64,000 nt of DNA from Tessaracoccus sp. OS52 (GTDB lineage Bacteria; Actinomycetota; Actinomycetes; Propionibacteriales; Propionibacteriaceae): NCBI RefSeq assembly GCF_020687685.1, contig NZ_JAJEWM010000001.1, positions 1,364,001 through 1,428,000 on the forward strand. Reading direction: 5' to 3'. Positions 1-8,292 of the stretch are shown piece after piece. The stretch's first letter is position 1; each line of letters begins with the position of its first letter. The translations under genes were made by a program, and so were the position numbers. The notes beneath the pieces are model-generated. The model saw only the letters and a program-made list of their open reading frames with translations. It made no database searches and had not been told where the DNA came from.

Positions 1-1319
1 GAGTCACCATCCACGCTGAACGCGACGACGAGTACACCCCCACCCCGGCGGTCTCCCGTGCGATCATCCGCCACAACCGCGAGCACCGCGACGCGCTGGC
101 CGACGGCATCGTCGTCACGCCTTCCCACAACCCGCCACGCGACGGCGGCTTCAAGTACAACCCGCCCAACGGTGGTCCGGCCGACTCCGACGCGACGAGC
201 GTCATCGCGGCGCGCGCCAACGAACTGCTGGCAAACCCCTCGGCGATCGCGCGGACTCCCTACGAGCGAGCGGCCGCCGACGTCGTGCGCTACGACTACC
301 GGTCCACCTACTGCTCGGAACTGGCCGACGCCATCGACCTCGACGCCATCATCGCCGCCGGGGTGCACATCGGCGCGGACCCGATGGGCGGCGCCTCGGT
401 GCAGTACTGGCAATACCTTGCCGAGACCACCCGGCTCAACCTCAAGGTCGTCAACCCCACGGTGGACCCGACCTGGCGCTTCATGACCCTCGACACCGAC
501 GGCAAGATCCGCATGGACTGCTCGTCGGCCGACGCCATGGCTTCCCTGATCGCCAGCCGGAACTCCTATGACATCGCCACGGGCAACGACGCCGACTCCG
601 ACCGCCACGGCATCGTCACCCCGGACGCGGGGTTGATGAATCCCAACGCGTACCTCGCCGTCGCCATCGGCTACCTGTTCGCCAACCGCCCGGGCTGGAG
701 CCCCGACGCCGGGATCGGCAAGACGCTGGTCTCCTCGTCGTTGATCGACAAGGTGGCGGCCAAACTGGGACGTCGCCTGGTGGAGGTGCCGGTGGGGTTC
801 AAGTGGTTCGTGCCCGGCCTCACCGACGGATCAATCGGCTTCGGGGGCGAGGAGTCCGCGGGCGCGTCCTTCCTGGCCAAGGACGGCAGCACGTGGACCA
901 CCGACAAGGACGGAATCCTGCTCGCGCTGCTGGCCAGTGAGATCAAGGCGGTAACAGGGAGGTCCCCCAGCGAGCACTACGCGGACCTGGAGGCCGAGTT
1001 CGGCAAGTCCTACTACGCACGGATCGACGCTGACGCGGATCGTGACCAGAAGGCCCGCCTGGGGCGCCTCAGCCCGTCGGACGTGTCTGCCACCGAACTG
1101 GCCGGGGAGCCGATCACGGGTGTCCTCACGCAGGCGCCGGGCAACAACGCCGCGATCGGGGGCATCAAGGTGACCACCGCAAACGCGTGGTTCGCGGCCC
1201 GGCCCTCGGGCACCGAGGACAAGTACAAGATCTACGCCGAGTCGTTGAAGGATGCAGACCACCTCGCCGCGGTACAGGCGGAGGCGAAGGCGCTGGTCAA
1301 CGCCACCCTGGCTGGCTGA
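1..1319 (+). CDS. pgm: Phosphoglucomutase, alpha-D-glucose phosphate-specific (5' truncated by window edge)
   Basis: Interconverts glucose-1-phosphate and glucose-6-phosphate in the cytoplasm, linking glycogen and cell-wall sugar metabolism to glycolysis. The reading frame is open from base 3, so the start lies upstream; about 438 of the usual ~545 residues are present. Visible motifs in order are the phosphoserine loop TPSHNPP (Ser codon at 123-125), the metal-binding DADSDR (about 590-610), the sugar-binding GGEES (about 842) and the phosphate-binding [10 protein letters not shown] (about 1200). The sequence after the serine loop ([11 protein letters not shown]) is typical of the bacterial Pgm type rather than phosphomannomutase. 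It ends 17 bases from a convergent gene. The assignment is secure; only the N-terminus is missing. Confidence 0.95.
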   Translation, partial: VTIHAERDDEYTPTPAVSRAIIRHNREHRDALADGIVVTPSHNPPRDGGFKYNPPNGGPADSDATSVIAARANELLANPSAIARTPYERAAADVVRYDYRSTYCSELADAIDLDAIIAAGVHIGADPMGGASVQYWQYLAETTRLNLKVVNPTVDPTWRFMTLDTDGKIRMDCSSADAMASLIASRNSYDIATGNDADSDRHGIVTPDAGLMNPNAYLAVAIGYLFANRPGWSPDAGIGKTLVSSSLIDKVAAKLGRRLVEVPVGFKWFVPGLTDGSIGFGGEESAGASFLAKDGSTWTTDKDGILLALLASEIKAVTGRSPSEHYADLEAEFGKSYYARIDADADRDQKARLGRLSPSDVSATELAGEPITGVLTQAPGNNAAIGGIKVTTANAWFAARPSGTEDKYKIYAESLKDADHLAAVQAEAKALVNATLAG

Positions 1320-1336
1320 GTGGCTCGGGCCCGGGG

Positions 1337-1870
1337 CTAGAAGCCGGCCTGGTCGGCCTGCATCGTCTTGCGCAGGCCGGCCCGCTGGATCACGCGCTGA
1401 ATGGTCAGGTCGCGCTCCTCGGGCCGCCCGACGAACCGGATCTCCTTGAGACCCTGGTCCTGGGCCGCGGACTCGAACACGAAGTGGCCGTAGCCGAGCA
1501 ATTGCCCCTCAAGCGTCTGGGTCAGGGAGATGTCCAGGATGCGCGTCATGGGCATGGTGGCGAGGTGCTGGTTGAACACTCCATGGATGCGGAAGACCCG
1601 CATGTTGGTGATCACGAACCTGTCCATGTAGGCGACGTGGCACTTCCACATCCCCAGGCAGAACGCCACCAGCCCCAGGGAGAGCGGAAACCAGAAGTAG
1701 TTGCCGGCGGGAATCATCAGGACGAACAGGACGCCACTCAGGGCGATCAGGACGTACCACCACAGGGTTGCCGCCCAGTGCTTGCGGACCTCGTCCACCA
1801 CGACCTCACCCTCCACTTCGAGGAGGTGGCGACTCACGTCCGGTTCGAGGAACCGCCGCAGGAAGGCCAC
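1337..1870 (-). CDS. PH domain-containing membrane protein (bPH2/YdbS type)
   Basis: A 177-residue protein with an N-terminal soluble stretch, two adjacent membrane segments (roughly residues 35-80) and a C-terminal bacterial PH-like domain containing DRFVITNMRVFRIHGVFNQ, the hallmark strand pair of bPH2 domains. The biochemical role of this family is largely unknown; it is membrane-associated. A longer frame from a TTG at 1891 exists, but GTG at 1870 has an AGGGG ribosome-binding site seven bases upstream and lies just after the stop of the preceding small membrane-protein gene, so the two are probably co-transcribed. It converges with pgm. Confidence 0.75.
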   Translation of the reverse strand: MAFLRRFLEPDVSRHLLEVEGEVVVDEVRKHWAATLWWYVLIALSGVLFVLMIPAGNYFWFPLSLGLVAFCLGMWKCHVAYMDRFVITNMRVFRIHGVFNQHLATMPMTRILDISLTQTLEGQLLGYGHFVFESAAQDQGLKEIRFVGRPEERDLTIQRVIQRAGLRKTMQADQAGF

Positions 1871-1880
1871 GCCGGAACCC

Positions 1881-2036
1881 CTAGCTGGCAAGGCTGGTGA
1901 AGAACGTGCCCAGCGCCTCGAAGGCCCCGAAGAACGTCTTCACCGCTTCTGCAGCCGCCTCTGGGCGCGTGAACAGGTAGAACACCACGAAGGCAGCAAC
2001 CAGCAAGACGAGGATCTTCTTGATCCAGCCCACCAC
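1881..2036 (-). CDS. Small single-pass membrane protein, 51 aa
   Basis: A short gene starting GTG-GTG with a strong GGAGGT ribosome-binding site four to seven bases upstream. The product has a short basic N-terminus (GWIKK), one hydrophobic helix (about residues 8-23) and an amphipathic Ala/Phe-rich tail ending FFTSLAS. It lies directly upstream of, and in the same direction as, the PH-domain membrane protein, so they probably form an operon. I do not recognise the family. The ribosome-binding site and membrane segment make it likely to be real. The second GTG (2033) is an alternative start. Confidence 0.55.
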   Translation of the reverse strand: MVGWIKKILVLLVAAFVVFYLFTRPEAAAEAVKTFFGAFEALGTFFTSLAS

Positions 2037-2181
2037 TCCTACCTCCCGGGGTTCGACGCAACGGTTCACCACACAGTCTGCCCGACGACCCAAGGAATCC
2101 ACGGCGACGCGCCGGTGAGTGCATCGGAAGATCATCACCCCGCCCCGTCCGCGCGCGACGCCGTGTGCCAGAGTTGGAGGC

Positions 2182-2628
2182 ATGGCAAACGAAGACCTTT
2201 TCATCTGCATCGACCACGTGGGACTCGCGGTCCCGGACCTCGATGAGGCCGTCAAGTTCCACACTGAGACCTTCGGCTGGCGAGAGCTGCATCGTGAGGT
2301 GAACGAGGAACAGGGAGTCGCCGAGGCGATGCTGGGCACCGGGGAGCAGGGCGAGGAGAACGCCAAGATCCAGCTCCTGGCGCCCCTGCGGGAGGATTCC
2401 GCGATCGGCAAGTTCATCGGCAAGAACGGTCCCGGCATCCAGCAACTGGCCTACCGGGTCAAGGACCTCGACAAGGTCAGCGAGGTGCTGCGTGCGCGTG
2501 GCATGCGCCTGCTCTACCCCGAGCCCAAGCGCGGGACCGCGAACAGCCGCATCAACTTCGTGCACCCGAAGGACGCGCGTGGCGTGCTGCTCGAACTCGT
2601 CGAGCCCGCGGCCGACGCGGGACACTGA
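2182..2628 (+). CDS. mce: Methylmalonyl-CoA epimerase
   Basis: Interconverts (2R)- and (2S)-methylmalonyl-CoA, connecting methylmalonyl-CoA mutase with the carboxyl-transfer step of propionate metabolism. It has 148 residues, the family length, and begins MANEDLFICIDHV, nearly identical to the Propionibacterium shermanii enzyme. It is a vicinal-oxygen-chelate fold: the metal ligands His12, Gln (in KIQLLAPL) and Glu (in LLELVEP) are visible. At the position of the third ligand His of P. shermanii (GLHHMA) this protein has Gln (GIQQLA), a variant I recall from other actinobacterial epimerases. The ATG at 2182 is preceded by GGAGG (which is close to the start) and by a CAGAGT element seven bases upstream. 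Confidence 0.92.
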   Translation: MANEDLFICIDHVGLAVPDLDEAVKFHTETFGWRELHREVNEEQGVAEAMLGTGEQGEENAKIQLLAPLREDSAIGKFIGKNGPGIQQLAYRVKDLDKVSEVLRARGMRLLYPEPKRGTANSRINFVHPKDARGVLLELVEPAADAGH

Positions 2629-2706
2629 CCGGCACTCCCCTCGTTTCCACCCCCCCACCCGCTAGGCTCGTGGTCAGTTGGTGGGGGGAAGTCGAGGAGG
2701 ATACTG

Positions 2707-3777
2707 GTGACCGATTCACACAGGGACTATGAGGACACCGAGGAGACGGGCCTCAATCTCTTCGAGGACCGGGCCTCAGCCGCGGGCAACTTCCCGCACT
2801 CCATGCTCGGCTACGACCGGCAGGCCGTCGACGGCTACGTCCGCGAGATGGAGCAGAAGGTAACCGAGCTCCGGGTGCAGGTCCGCGAGTTGCGTCGGGA
2901 GATGGAGTTCGTACGGGCGGAGACCGGCGCCAGCGACTTCACTCGTCTCGGCGCCCACGCCAAGACCCTGCTGCACGCCGCCGAGGCACAAGCTGCGGAA
3001 CTCGTGCGCCTCGGCGAACACGAAGCGGAACGGATCAAGACCGAGGCGCGGCGCACGGCGGCCGCTCTGCGGGAGTCGGCGCAGAAGGAGGCCGACGACG
3101 TCCGCCTCAGCGGCCTGGCCGGGCTCCGCAAGCTCCGCTCGGAGCAGGCCGACGCCGGCAAGCAGGCGCTCGAAGCCGCAAAGAAGGACGCCGCACTCGT
3201 GACCACCGACGCCGAGTCGAGGGCCAAGGCGATCCTCGATGATGCCCGGGCACGCGCCGAGGCGACCGTGGCGACCGCCAGGGCCGAAGCAGCCCACCTG
3301 TTGCAGGCGGCCGAGCGCGACGCCTCCACCGCAAGCCTCGCGGCGCAGGAATCCGCGGAGCAGACGCTGGCAGCGGCCAGCGGCCAGGCGAAGTCCGCCG
3401 AGGAGGCGCTGGCGGAGCAACTGGCCAGGACGGAGCAGGCGTCGAAGTCCGCCTCCGAGACCGTGACGGCGGCACGCGAGGAGGCCGCGCGCATCCGTGC
3501 CCAGGCGGTCGCGGACGCCGAGGAGATCCGGCTGAACGCCACGCGCGAGGCCGAGGAGACGCTGGCGACCATGCGCAACCGGGCCAAGGAACTGGAAGGC
3601 GCCGTCGAGGAGCAGGTGGCCTGGCGCAAGGAGCAACTGGAGAGGGAGATCGCAGCGCTCAGCGCCAAGCGTGCGGCCGCCCTGAGCACGCTCGGAGACC
3701 TCAGGCAACTCGCCACCGAGGCGGCACAGGCCGACGACGAGCAGACCGTCCTCCTCAGACCCGAGAGCGAGCAGTAG
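2707..3777 (+). CDS. DivIVA-domain coiled-coil protein
   Basis: A 356-residue protein. Residues about 28-90 (FPHSMLGYDRQAVDGYVREMEQKVTEL) match the N-terminal DivIVA/Wag31 membrane-curvature domain, and the remainder to about residue 335 is an Ala/Glu/Arg-rich coiled coil. DivIVA proteins mark cell poles or septa and recruit growth machinery; this paralogue's exact role is unknown. GTG start with GAGGAGG seven bases upstream. Its stop codon abuts the GTG of the following transporter with no gap, so the two are translationally linked. It is longer than Wag31 and is not in the ftsZ cluster, so it is unlikely to be the primary polar-growth DivIVA. Confidence 0.8.
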   Translation: MTDSHRDYEDTEETGLNLFEDRASAAGNFPHSMLGYDRQAVDGYVREMEQKVTELRVQVRELRREMEFVRAETGASDFTRLGAHAKTLLHAAEAQAAELVRLGEHEAERIKTEARRTAAALRESAQKEADDVRLSGLAGLRKLRSEQADAGKQALEAAKKDAALVTTDAESRAKAILDDARARAEATVATARAEAAHLLQAAERDASTASLAAQESAEQTLAAASGQAKSAEEALAEQLARTEQASKSASETVTAAREEAARIRAQAVADAEEIRLNATREAEETLATMRNRAKELEGAVEEQVAWRKEQLEREIAALSAKRAAALSTLGDLRQLATEAAQADDEQTVLLRPESEQ

Positions 3778-5118
3778 GTGACGCTGCCCCCCAAGCCGGA
3801 CGAGTCCGACGACGTCCTCGTCCCACAGGAACCGGAGCCGGTCTCCTCCCCGTCTGCCGATCCTCCCCCCTCTCCCGACGAGGTGGCGGTCCCCAGGGTG
3901 AAGGGCAGACGGGCACGATTCGCCAAGCACCGACCCAATCCGGACGGGGGCGGCGGGCGCCCCCGGGTGGCGAAGTTCGTCGGCCGGTTCTTCGGCGACG
4001 CCCAACGCGGCGCGAAGCAACTGCTCACCCCAGTGCCCGAGGCGCGCCCGGAGCCGGTGCCACCGGTGGTGACCACGGGCGAGTCGAAGCTGTTGAAGTC
4101 CTCGCCCTTCTCCCTGGGTTTCTTCGGTGCCATCGGCGTCCTGGTGGCAGTCGCGCTGTTCGCGGCGGTGAGCCAGGTGTCCAACATCCTGATCCTGGTG
4201 GTGATGTCGCTGTTCCTGGCCCTGGGGCTCTCTCCTGCCGTGGAGTTCTTCACCCGGCGCCGGGTTCCCCGGGGCGTGGCGGTCATGGTCGTCGCGGTGA
4301 CCCTGCTCGGCGTGATCGTGCTGGGCATCACCGCTGTGGTGCCGATCTTCTCCACCCAGGCCCAGGACCTCGCCAGGAGCGTCCCCAGCCTGATCGACAA
4401 CCTGAACACCAACCCCCAGATCGCCGCCTGGGACGAGCAGTACCAGATCCTCACCCGGGTGGAGCAGTTCCTCGTCTCCGGTGAGCTGATCCAGAACCTC
4501 TTCGGCGGGATCTGGGGGGCGGGCCGACTCCTGGCCAACGTCGTGTTCTCGCTCATCATGACCCTGGTCCTGACCATCTACTTCCTCGCGTCGTTGCCGG
4601 CGATCAAGGAGACCATCTACCGTTTCGCCCCCGCGAGCCGGCGTCCCCGGGTCCGCTACCTCGCCGACGAGATCTTCCGCGGCATCTCCGGCTACATCAC
4701 GGGGATGTTCCTGATCGTGAGCGTCGCCTCCGGCTGCGCCTTCATCTTCATGAACATCGTGGGATTGGGGCAGTTCTCCCTTGCCCTGGCCTTCGTGACG
4801 GCCCTGTTCTGCTTCATACCGCTGGTGGGGTCCTCGATGGCGATGATCGTGATCGCGCTGGTCGGCTTCGCCGTCAATCCCACCATCGGCATCATCACGA
4901 TCATCTACTTCCTCATCTACCAGCAGTTCGACGCCTACGTCCTCTACCCCAACGTGATGAAGCGTGCCGTCAAGGTCCCGGGTGCCCTGGTCGTGCTCTC
5001 GGCGATCATCGGCGGCACCCTGCTGGGCGTCATCGGCGCACTGATCGCCATCCCGACGGCGGCCGCGGTGCTCCTCCTGCACCGCGAGGTGGTCCTGCCC
5101 CATCTGGACGCCACCTGA
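3778..5118 (+). CDS. AI-2E family transporter (PerM-type permease)
   Basis: A 446-residue polytopic membrane protein. The first ~110 residues are a Pro/charged cytoplasmic extension. Then come paired N-terminal helices (about 120-180), a soluble region, and a C-terminal set of helices carrying the family pattern of long hydrophobic segments with QQFDAYVLYPNVMKRAVKVPG near the end. Members are called AI-2 exporters or PerM proteins, but the substrate differs and cannot be told here. The GTG start directly follows the stop of the DivIVA-like gene, indicating translational coupling and a possible link between envelope growth and this permease. Confidence 0.85.
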   Translation: MTLPPKPDESDDVLVPQEPEPVSSPSADPPPSPDEVAVPRVKGRRARFAKHRPNPDGGGGRPRVAKFVGRFFGDAQRGAKQLLTPVPEARPEPVPPVVTTGESKLLKSSPFSLGFFGAIGVLVAVALFAAVSQVSNILILVVMSLFLALGLSPAVEFFTRRRVPRGVAVMVVAVTLLGVIVLGITAVVPIFSTQAQDLARSVPSLIDNLNTNPQIAAWDEQYQILTRVEQFLVSGELIQNLFGGIWGAGRLLANVVFSLIMTLVLTIYFLASLPAIKETIYRFAPASRRPRVRYLADEIFRGISGYITGMFLIVSVASGCAFIFMNIVGLGQFSLALAFVTALFCFIPLVGSSMAMIVIALVGFAVNPTIGIITIIYFLIYQQFDAYVLYPNVMKRAVKVPGALVVLSAIIGGTLLGVIGALIAIPTAAAVLLLHREVVLPHLDAT

Positions 5119-5146
5119 GTGGTGGGCCCTTCCGCAGCGGGCTTGG

Positions 5147-5152
5147 TAGATT
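5147..5152 (+). promoter_or_regulatory. Probable leaderless -10 element of nucS
   Basis: TAGATT lies six bases before the GTG start codon of nucS at 5159, with no ribosome-binding site in between. This spacing would place transcription initiation on the start codon. It fits the pattern seen at several other genes in the window. Confidence 0.5.
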
Positions 5153-5158
5153 GGCGGG

Positions 5159-5854
5159 GTGCGTTTGGTTATTGCCCAGTGTCAGGTGGACTACTCCGGT
5201 CGCCTCACCGCCCATCTGCCCTTGGCCAAACGGCTGATCATGGTGAAGGCGGACGGATCGGTCTCGATCCATGCCGACGACCGCGCCTACAAGCCGCTGA
5301 ACTGGATGAGTCCACCGTGCCACCTGACTGTCGTGGAGCCGGAGGCAGCGGCCGCCGAGGAACTGGGCATCTCCGAGGTCTGGCAGGTGCGTTCGGGCGA
5401 CGGCGACACGCTCGTGGTGAGCATCGGTGAGGTCTTCCTGGACACAGACCACCAGTTCGGCCAGGACCCAGGCCTCCAGAAGGACGGCGTGGAGGCGCAC
5501 CTGCAGGCCCTGCTCGCCGAACACCCCTCCACGTTCGGCGAGGGCTGGCAGTTGGTGAAGCGTGAGTACTACACGCCCATCGGTCCCGTGGACCTGCTGC
5601 TCCGCGACGCCAACGGCGCCCACGTCGCGGTCGAGGTCAAGCGCCGCGGAGACATCGACGGTGTGGAGCAGCTGACCCGCTACCTCGACCTGATGAATCG
5701 GGACCCGCACCTCGCACCCGTGCGCGGGGTGTTCGCTGCCCAGCAGATCAAGCCGCAGGCTGCCGTCCTGGCCAGCGACCGTGGCATCACCTGCCAGCTG
5801 CTCGACTATGACGCACTCCGCGGCATGGACAACGCGGAGGACCGGCTCTTCTGA
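5159..5854 (+). CDS. nucS: Mismatch-specific endonuclease NucS (EndoMS)
   Basis: NucS cuts both strands at DNA mismatches and is the core of non-canonical mismatch repair in actinobacteria that lack MutS/MutL. It has 231 residues with an N-terminal DNA-binding/dimerisation half (1-110) and a C-terminal RecB-like nuclease. The catalytic residues are visible as Asp145 (GPVDLLLRD), Glu159 and Lys161 (VEVKR) and Gln171. The last residues (DRLF) match the beta-clamp-interacting tail of the family. The GTG start is preceded at six bases by a -10-like TAGATT rather than a ribosome-binding site. The TGATG at its end couples it to the next small gene. Confidence 0.95.
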   Translation: MRLVIAQCQVDYSGRLTAHLPLAKRLIMVKADGSVSIHADDRAYKPLNWMSPPCHLTVVEPEAAAAEELGISEVWQVRSGDGDTLVVSIGEVFLDTDHQFGQDPGLQKDGVEAHLQALLAEHPSTFGEGWQLVKREYYTPIGPVDLLLRDANGAHVAVEVKRRGDIDGVEQLTRYLDLMNRDPHLAPVRGVFAAQQIKPQAAVLASDRGITCQLLDYDALRGMDNAEDRLF

Positions 5855-6135
5855 TGCCCAACAAGAGACGCCCGAGCAAGCACCTCAGGCCCCCAAGGCC
5901 CCTCAACTCCCAGCGGCACGCCAGCAGGCGACAGACGGCGGCAGGCCCGTTCCTGGTCCGGGAGATCCCGGCCGACAGGGCCCTGAAGCCCTACACCTGC
6001 CCGGGGTGCTCCAACAGCATCGCGGTGGGCATGGCCCACGTCGTCGCCTGGCCCGAGACTCCGGACCTGGGCTTCGACTCCGGCCTCGACCAACGCCGGC
6101 ACTGGCACAAGCACTGCTGGAGGCTGCCCCGATGA
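5854..6135 (+). CDS. Small Cys/His zinc-finger-like protein downstream of nucS, 93 aa
   Basis: A very basic N-terminus ([16 protein letters not shown]) is followed by a compact domain with CPGC at about residue 66 and a second cluster HWHKHCW near the C-terminus. Together these could bind one zinc ion. It overlaps the nucS stop by one base (TGATG) and overlaps the following hydrolase start by four (ATGA), so all three are co-translated. Homologues in other actinobacteria are often labelled ATP/GTP-binding protein, but I see no nucleotide-binding motif. The function is unknown; a nucleic-acid-binding helper of NucS is only an inference from position and charge. Confidence 0.75.
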   Translation: MPNKRRPSKHLRPPRPLNSQRHASRRQTAAGPFLVREIPADRALKPYTCPGCSNSIAVGMAHVVAWPETPDLGFDSGLDQRRHWHKHCWRLPR

Positions 6136-6902
6136 CCCTGCACAGCACCACGGTGGGCGACGGTTCCACCGACGTCGTGTTCCTCCACGGCCTCTTCGGC
6201 CAGGGCAAGAACTGGACCACCATCGCGCGCGGGCTCTCGGAGGTGGCCACCTCGCACCTGCTGGACCTCCCAAACCACGGACAGTCCACCTGGACCGTGG
6301 AGTTCACGCTGGACAACCAGACAGACGAAGTAGCGGCCTGGCTGCGCAAGACCTTCACCGAGCCCGTCGCCGTCGTCGGCCACTCCCTGGGCGGGAAGAT
6401 CGCCATGCGGCTGGCGCTGCGCCACCCAGAACTGGTGGAGCGGCTGCTCGTCTCCGACATCTCACCGGCCCGCAACAGCGCCACCGAGGACTTCTCGTCG
6501 CTGGTGTCGGCCATGCGGAACCTTGAGCTGGAGAACCTGGGAAGCCGCACCGAGGCGGATGCGCAACTGTCAGTCCTGATCCCGGACCCGGCGGTTCGCG
6601 GCTTCCTGCTGCAGAACCTGCGTCGTCGCCATGGCGAGTGGATGTGGACGTGCAACCTCGACCTCCTCGGCGACTCGCTGCACCTCATCGGGGGCTGGCC
6701 GCCCATCGAGGGCACGTTCGAGCGCACCGTCTACTGGATCGCCGGTGGCCGGTCCAAGTACGTCCTCCCGGAGCACCTGGAGGCCATGCGGGCGCTGTTC
6801 CCCAAGGTGATCTCGGCCACGCTCAAGAACGCCGGCCACTGGGTCCATGCCGACCAGCCGGAGGCGTTCACGGCCACGGTCCGCCACTTCCTGGCGGCCT
6901 AG
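6132..6902 (+). CDS. Alpha/beta-fold hydrolase (YbfF-type esterase)
   Basis: A 256-residue single-domain hydrolase. It has the oxyanion motif HGLFGQGKNW (residues 19-28), the nucleophile elbow GHSLGG (Ser85) and a C-terminal histidine in NAGHWVHADQPEAF (about 241). This arrangement is typical of YbfF-like acyl-CoA/short-chain esterases; the substrate cannot be deduced. The ATG overlaps the preceding zinc-finger gene stop (ATGA), placing it in the nucS operon. It is convergent with the cyclophilin gene. Confidence 0.88.
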   Translation: MTLHSTTVGDGSTDVVFLHGLFGQGKNWTTIARGLSEVATSHLLDLPNHGQSTWTVEFTLDNQTDEVAAWLRKTFTEPVAVVGHSLGGKIAMRLALRHPELVERLLVSDISPARNSATEDFSSLVSAMRNLELENLGSRTEADAQLSVLIPDPAVRGFLLQNLRRRHGEWMWTCNLDLLGDSLHLIGGWPPIEGTFERTVYWIAGGRSKYVLPEHLEAMRALFPKVISATLKNAGHWVHADQPEAFTATVRHFLAA

Positions 6903-6915
6903 GATCCGGCGGGAC

Positions 6916-7572
6916 TCAGCCCAGGGTCACCGAATCGATGTGGGCCTCGGCGATGGGGCTCATACCGTCCTCGGCCGCGACCCCCTGGGCCGCGATGCCG
7001 CCGACGACGTCGAGCCCGGCCTGGTCCATGGTCCCGAAGACGGTGTACTCAGGCGGCAGGGGCGTGTCAGCCCACACCAGGAAGAACTGCGAGCCGGAGG
7101 TGCCCGGCTGCTGCCGCTTGGCCATTGCGACGCTCCCCGCCGGGTACTCGGTGGTCTGTTCGAGTTCCTCGTCCATCACATAGCCGGGTCCGCCGGTGCC
7201 GGTGCCGGTGGGGTCCCCGCACTGCAGGATGAAGATCCCGGTGTCCACCAACCGGTGACAGTCGGTGTCGTCGAAGAACCCCTGTTCGGCCAAGGACAGG
7301 AACGAGTTGATCGTGCAGGGCGCCTTCGCCCGGTCCATGCTGATCATCACGTCGCCCGCAGTCAGGTGGAGGGTGACCGACACCTCCCCGCTGTTGGGGA
7401 CGTCCGTGGTGGCCGGCGGATCGACGGGACGGGCGGGTTCACCGTCGCCGGGGTACTCGCAGGTGGTGGCCTGCCGCACCCCACCGGGGTCAGTGGACTG
7501 GTTGGCGTCTGCGCACCCGCTCAGGGCGGCGACGGCGAACAGGGCGGCGAGACAGCTGAGTTTCTTGGGCAC
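6916..7572 (-). CDS. Cyclophilin-type peptidyl-prolyl cis-trans isomerase, lipoprotein
   Basis: A 218-residue exported foldase. The signal peptide ends in the lipobox ALSGC (Cys20), followed by a polar linker and a cyclophilin domain from about residue 65. Recognisable elements are FLSLAEQGFFDDTDCHRL, the QCGDPTGTG loop, the SQFFLVWADT strand and the YTVFGTM strand. It is predicted to be anchored outside the membrane, assisting folding of exported proteins. The GTG start at 7572 has a TAGAGT -10-like element six bases upstream and no ribosome-binding site. It is divergent from the cobalamin adenosyltransferase. Confidence 0.9.
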   Translation of the reverse strand: MPKKLSCLAALFAVAALSGCADANQSTDPGGVRQATTCEYPGDGEPARPVDPPATTDVPNSGEVSVTLHLTAGDVMISMDRAKAPCTINSFLSLAEQGFFDDTDCHRLVDTGIFILQCGDPTGTGTGGPGYVMDEELEQTTEYPAGSVAMAKRQQPGTSGSQFFLVWADTPLPPEYTVFGTMDQAGLDVVGGIAAQGVAAEDGMSPIAEAHIDSVTLG

Positions 7573-7578
7573 GGCCCA

Positions 7579-7584
7579 ACTCTA
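7579..7584 (-). promoter_or_regulatory. Probable leaderless -10 element of the cyclophilin gene
   Basis: Reading on the minus strand, TAGAGT is followed by six bases and then the GTG start at 7572. It lies back-to-back with the similarly placed element of the divergent B12 adenosyltransferase gene, so the intergenic space is about 63 bases with both promoters abutting their start codons. Confidence 0.5.
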
Positions 7585-7622
7585 TTGATGAACCTGCCCG
7601 GCCGCGATTCCGGCTCGTCGGC

Positions 7623-7628
7623 TAGGTT
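7623..7628 (+). promoter_or_regulatory. Probable leaderless -10 element of the cobalamin adenosyltransferase gene
   Basis: TAGGTT is followed by seven bases and the ATG at 7636, with no purine-rich ribosome-binding site at normal spacing. Transcription would start at or next to the initiation codon. Confidence 0.5.
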
Positions 7629-7635
7629 GGCGGGC

Positions 7636-8265
7636 ATGGTGAACCTGACCCGGATCTACACACGCACCGGCGACGCCGGCTCCACGCGGCTCGCGGACAA
7701 CTCCCTCACGAGCAAGACCGACCTGCGGGTGGAGGCCTACGGGACAGTCGACGAGACCAATGCCGCAGTAGCCCTCGCGGTTGCCCTGGGTGGACTGCCG
7801 TCCCGGGTCGTCGAGATGCTGGACCTCATCCGCAACGAGTTGTTCGACGTCGGAGCCGACCTTTCGACGCCGCTGCACTCGAGCCCGCAGTGGCCGCCGC
7901 TGCGGATCGAGCAGCCCTCCATCGAGCGGCTGGAGGGCTGGTGCGACGAGCTTTCCGAAGAGCTTCCGGACTTGCGCTCGTTCATCCTCCCGGGGGGTTC
8001 CGCCTCAGCCGCGCAATTGCATGTGGCCCGGACGGTGTGTCGCCGGGCCGAGCGCGCCGCGTGGCGCTGCGTCGAGGCCCATGGGAGCGAGGTCTCCGAC
8101 GAGCGCGGAGAAGGGGGCGTGAACCTGCTGGCGATCACCTACCTCAACCGGCTCAGCGATCTGCTGTTCATCATGAGCCGTGCCACCAACGGGACCGAGG
8201 GCGATGTGCTCTGGGTCCCCGGGACCGACCGGCCCAGGCCGGAACGATACCGGCCCGCTAACTGA
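7636..8265 (+). CDS. Cob(I)yrinic acid a,c-diamide / cob(I)alamin adenosyltransferase, PduO type
   Basis: Transfers adenosyl from ATP to cob(I)alamin, producing the coenzyme B12 that methylmalonyl-CoA mutase needs. It has 209 residues. The N-terminal ATP-binding motif TRIYTRTGDAGSTRL, the conserved CRRAERAAW helix and the LNRLSDLLF motif are all in family order. Its presence 5 kb from methylmalonyl-CoA epimerase fits a propionate-forming or propionate-using metabolism, although the genes are not in one operon. The ATG at 7636 is chosen because the homologous N-terminus begins there and a -10 element sits seven bases upstream. Confidence 0.93.
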   Translation: MVNLTRIYTRTGDAGSTRLADNSLTSKTDLRVEAYGTVDETNAAVALAVALGGLPSRVVEMLDLIRNELFDVGADLSTPLHSSPQWPPLRIEQPSIERLEGWCDELSEELPDLRSFILPGGSASAAQLHVARTVCRRAERAAWRCVEAHGSEVSDERGEGGVNLLAITYLNRLSDLLFIMSRATNGTEGDVLWVPGTDRPRPERYRPAN

Positions 8266-8292
8266 CGAAACCCGCTCCGGCGGGGGAACGGG

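Noticed and set aside
2776..5103. A 775-codon open frame on the minus strand opposite the DivIVA-like and AI-2E genes
   Set aside because: It is the antisense of two clearly real genes. Its product is His/Asp/Gly/Arg-rich with no domain, as expected for antisense frames in GC-rich DNA.
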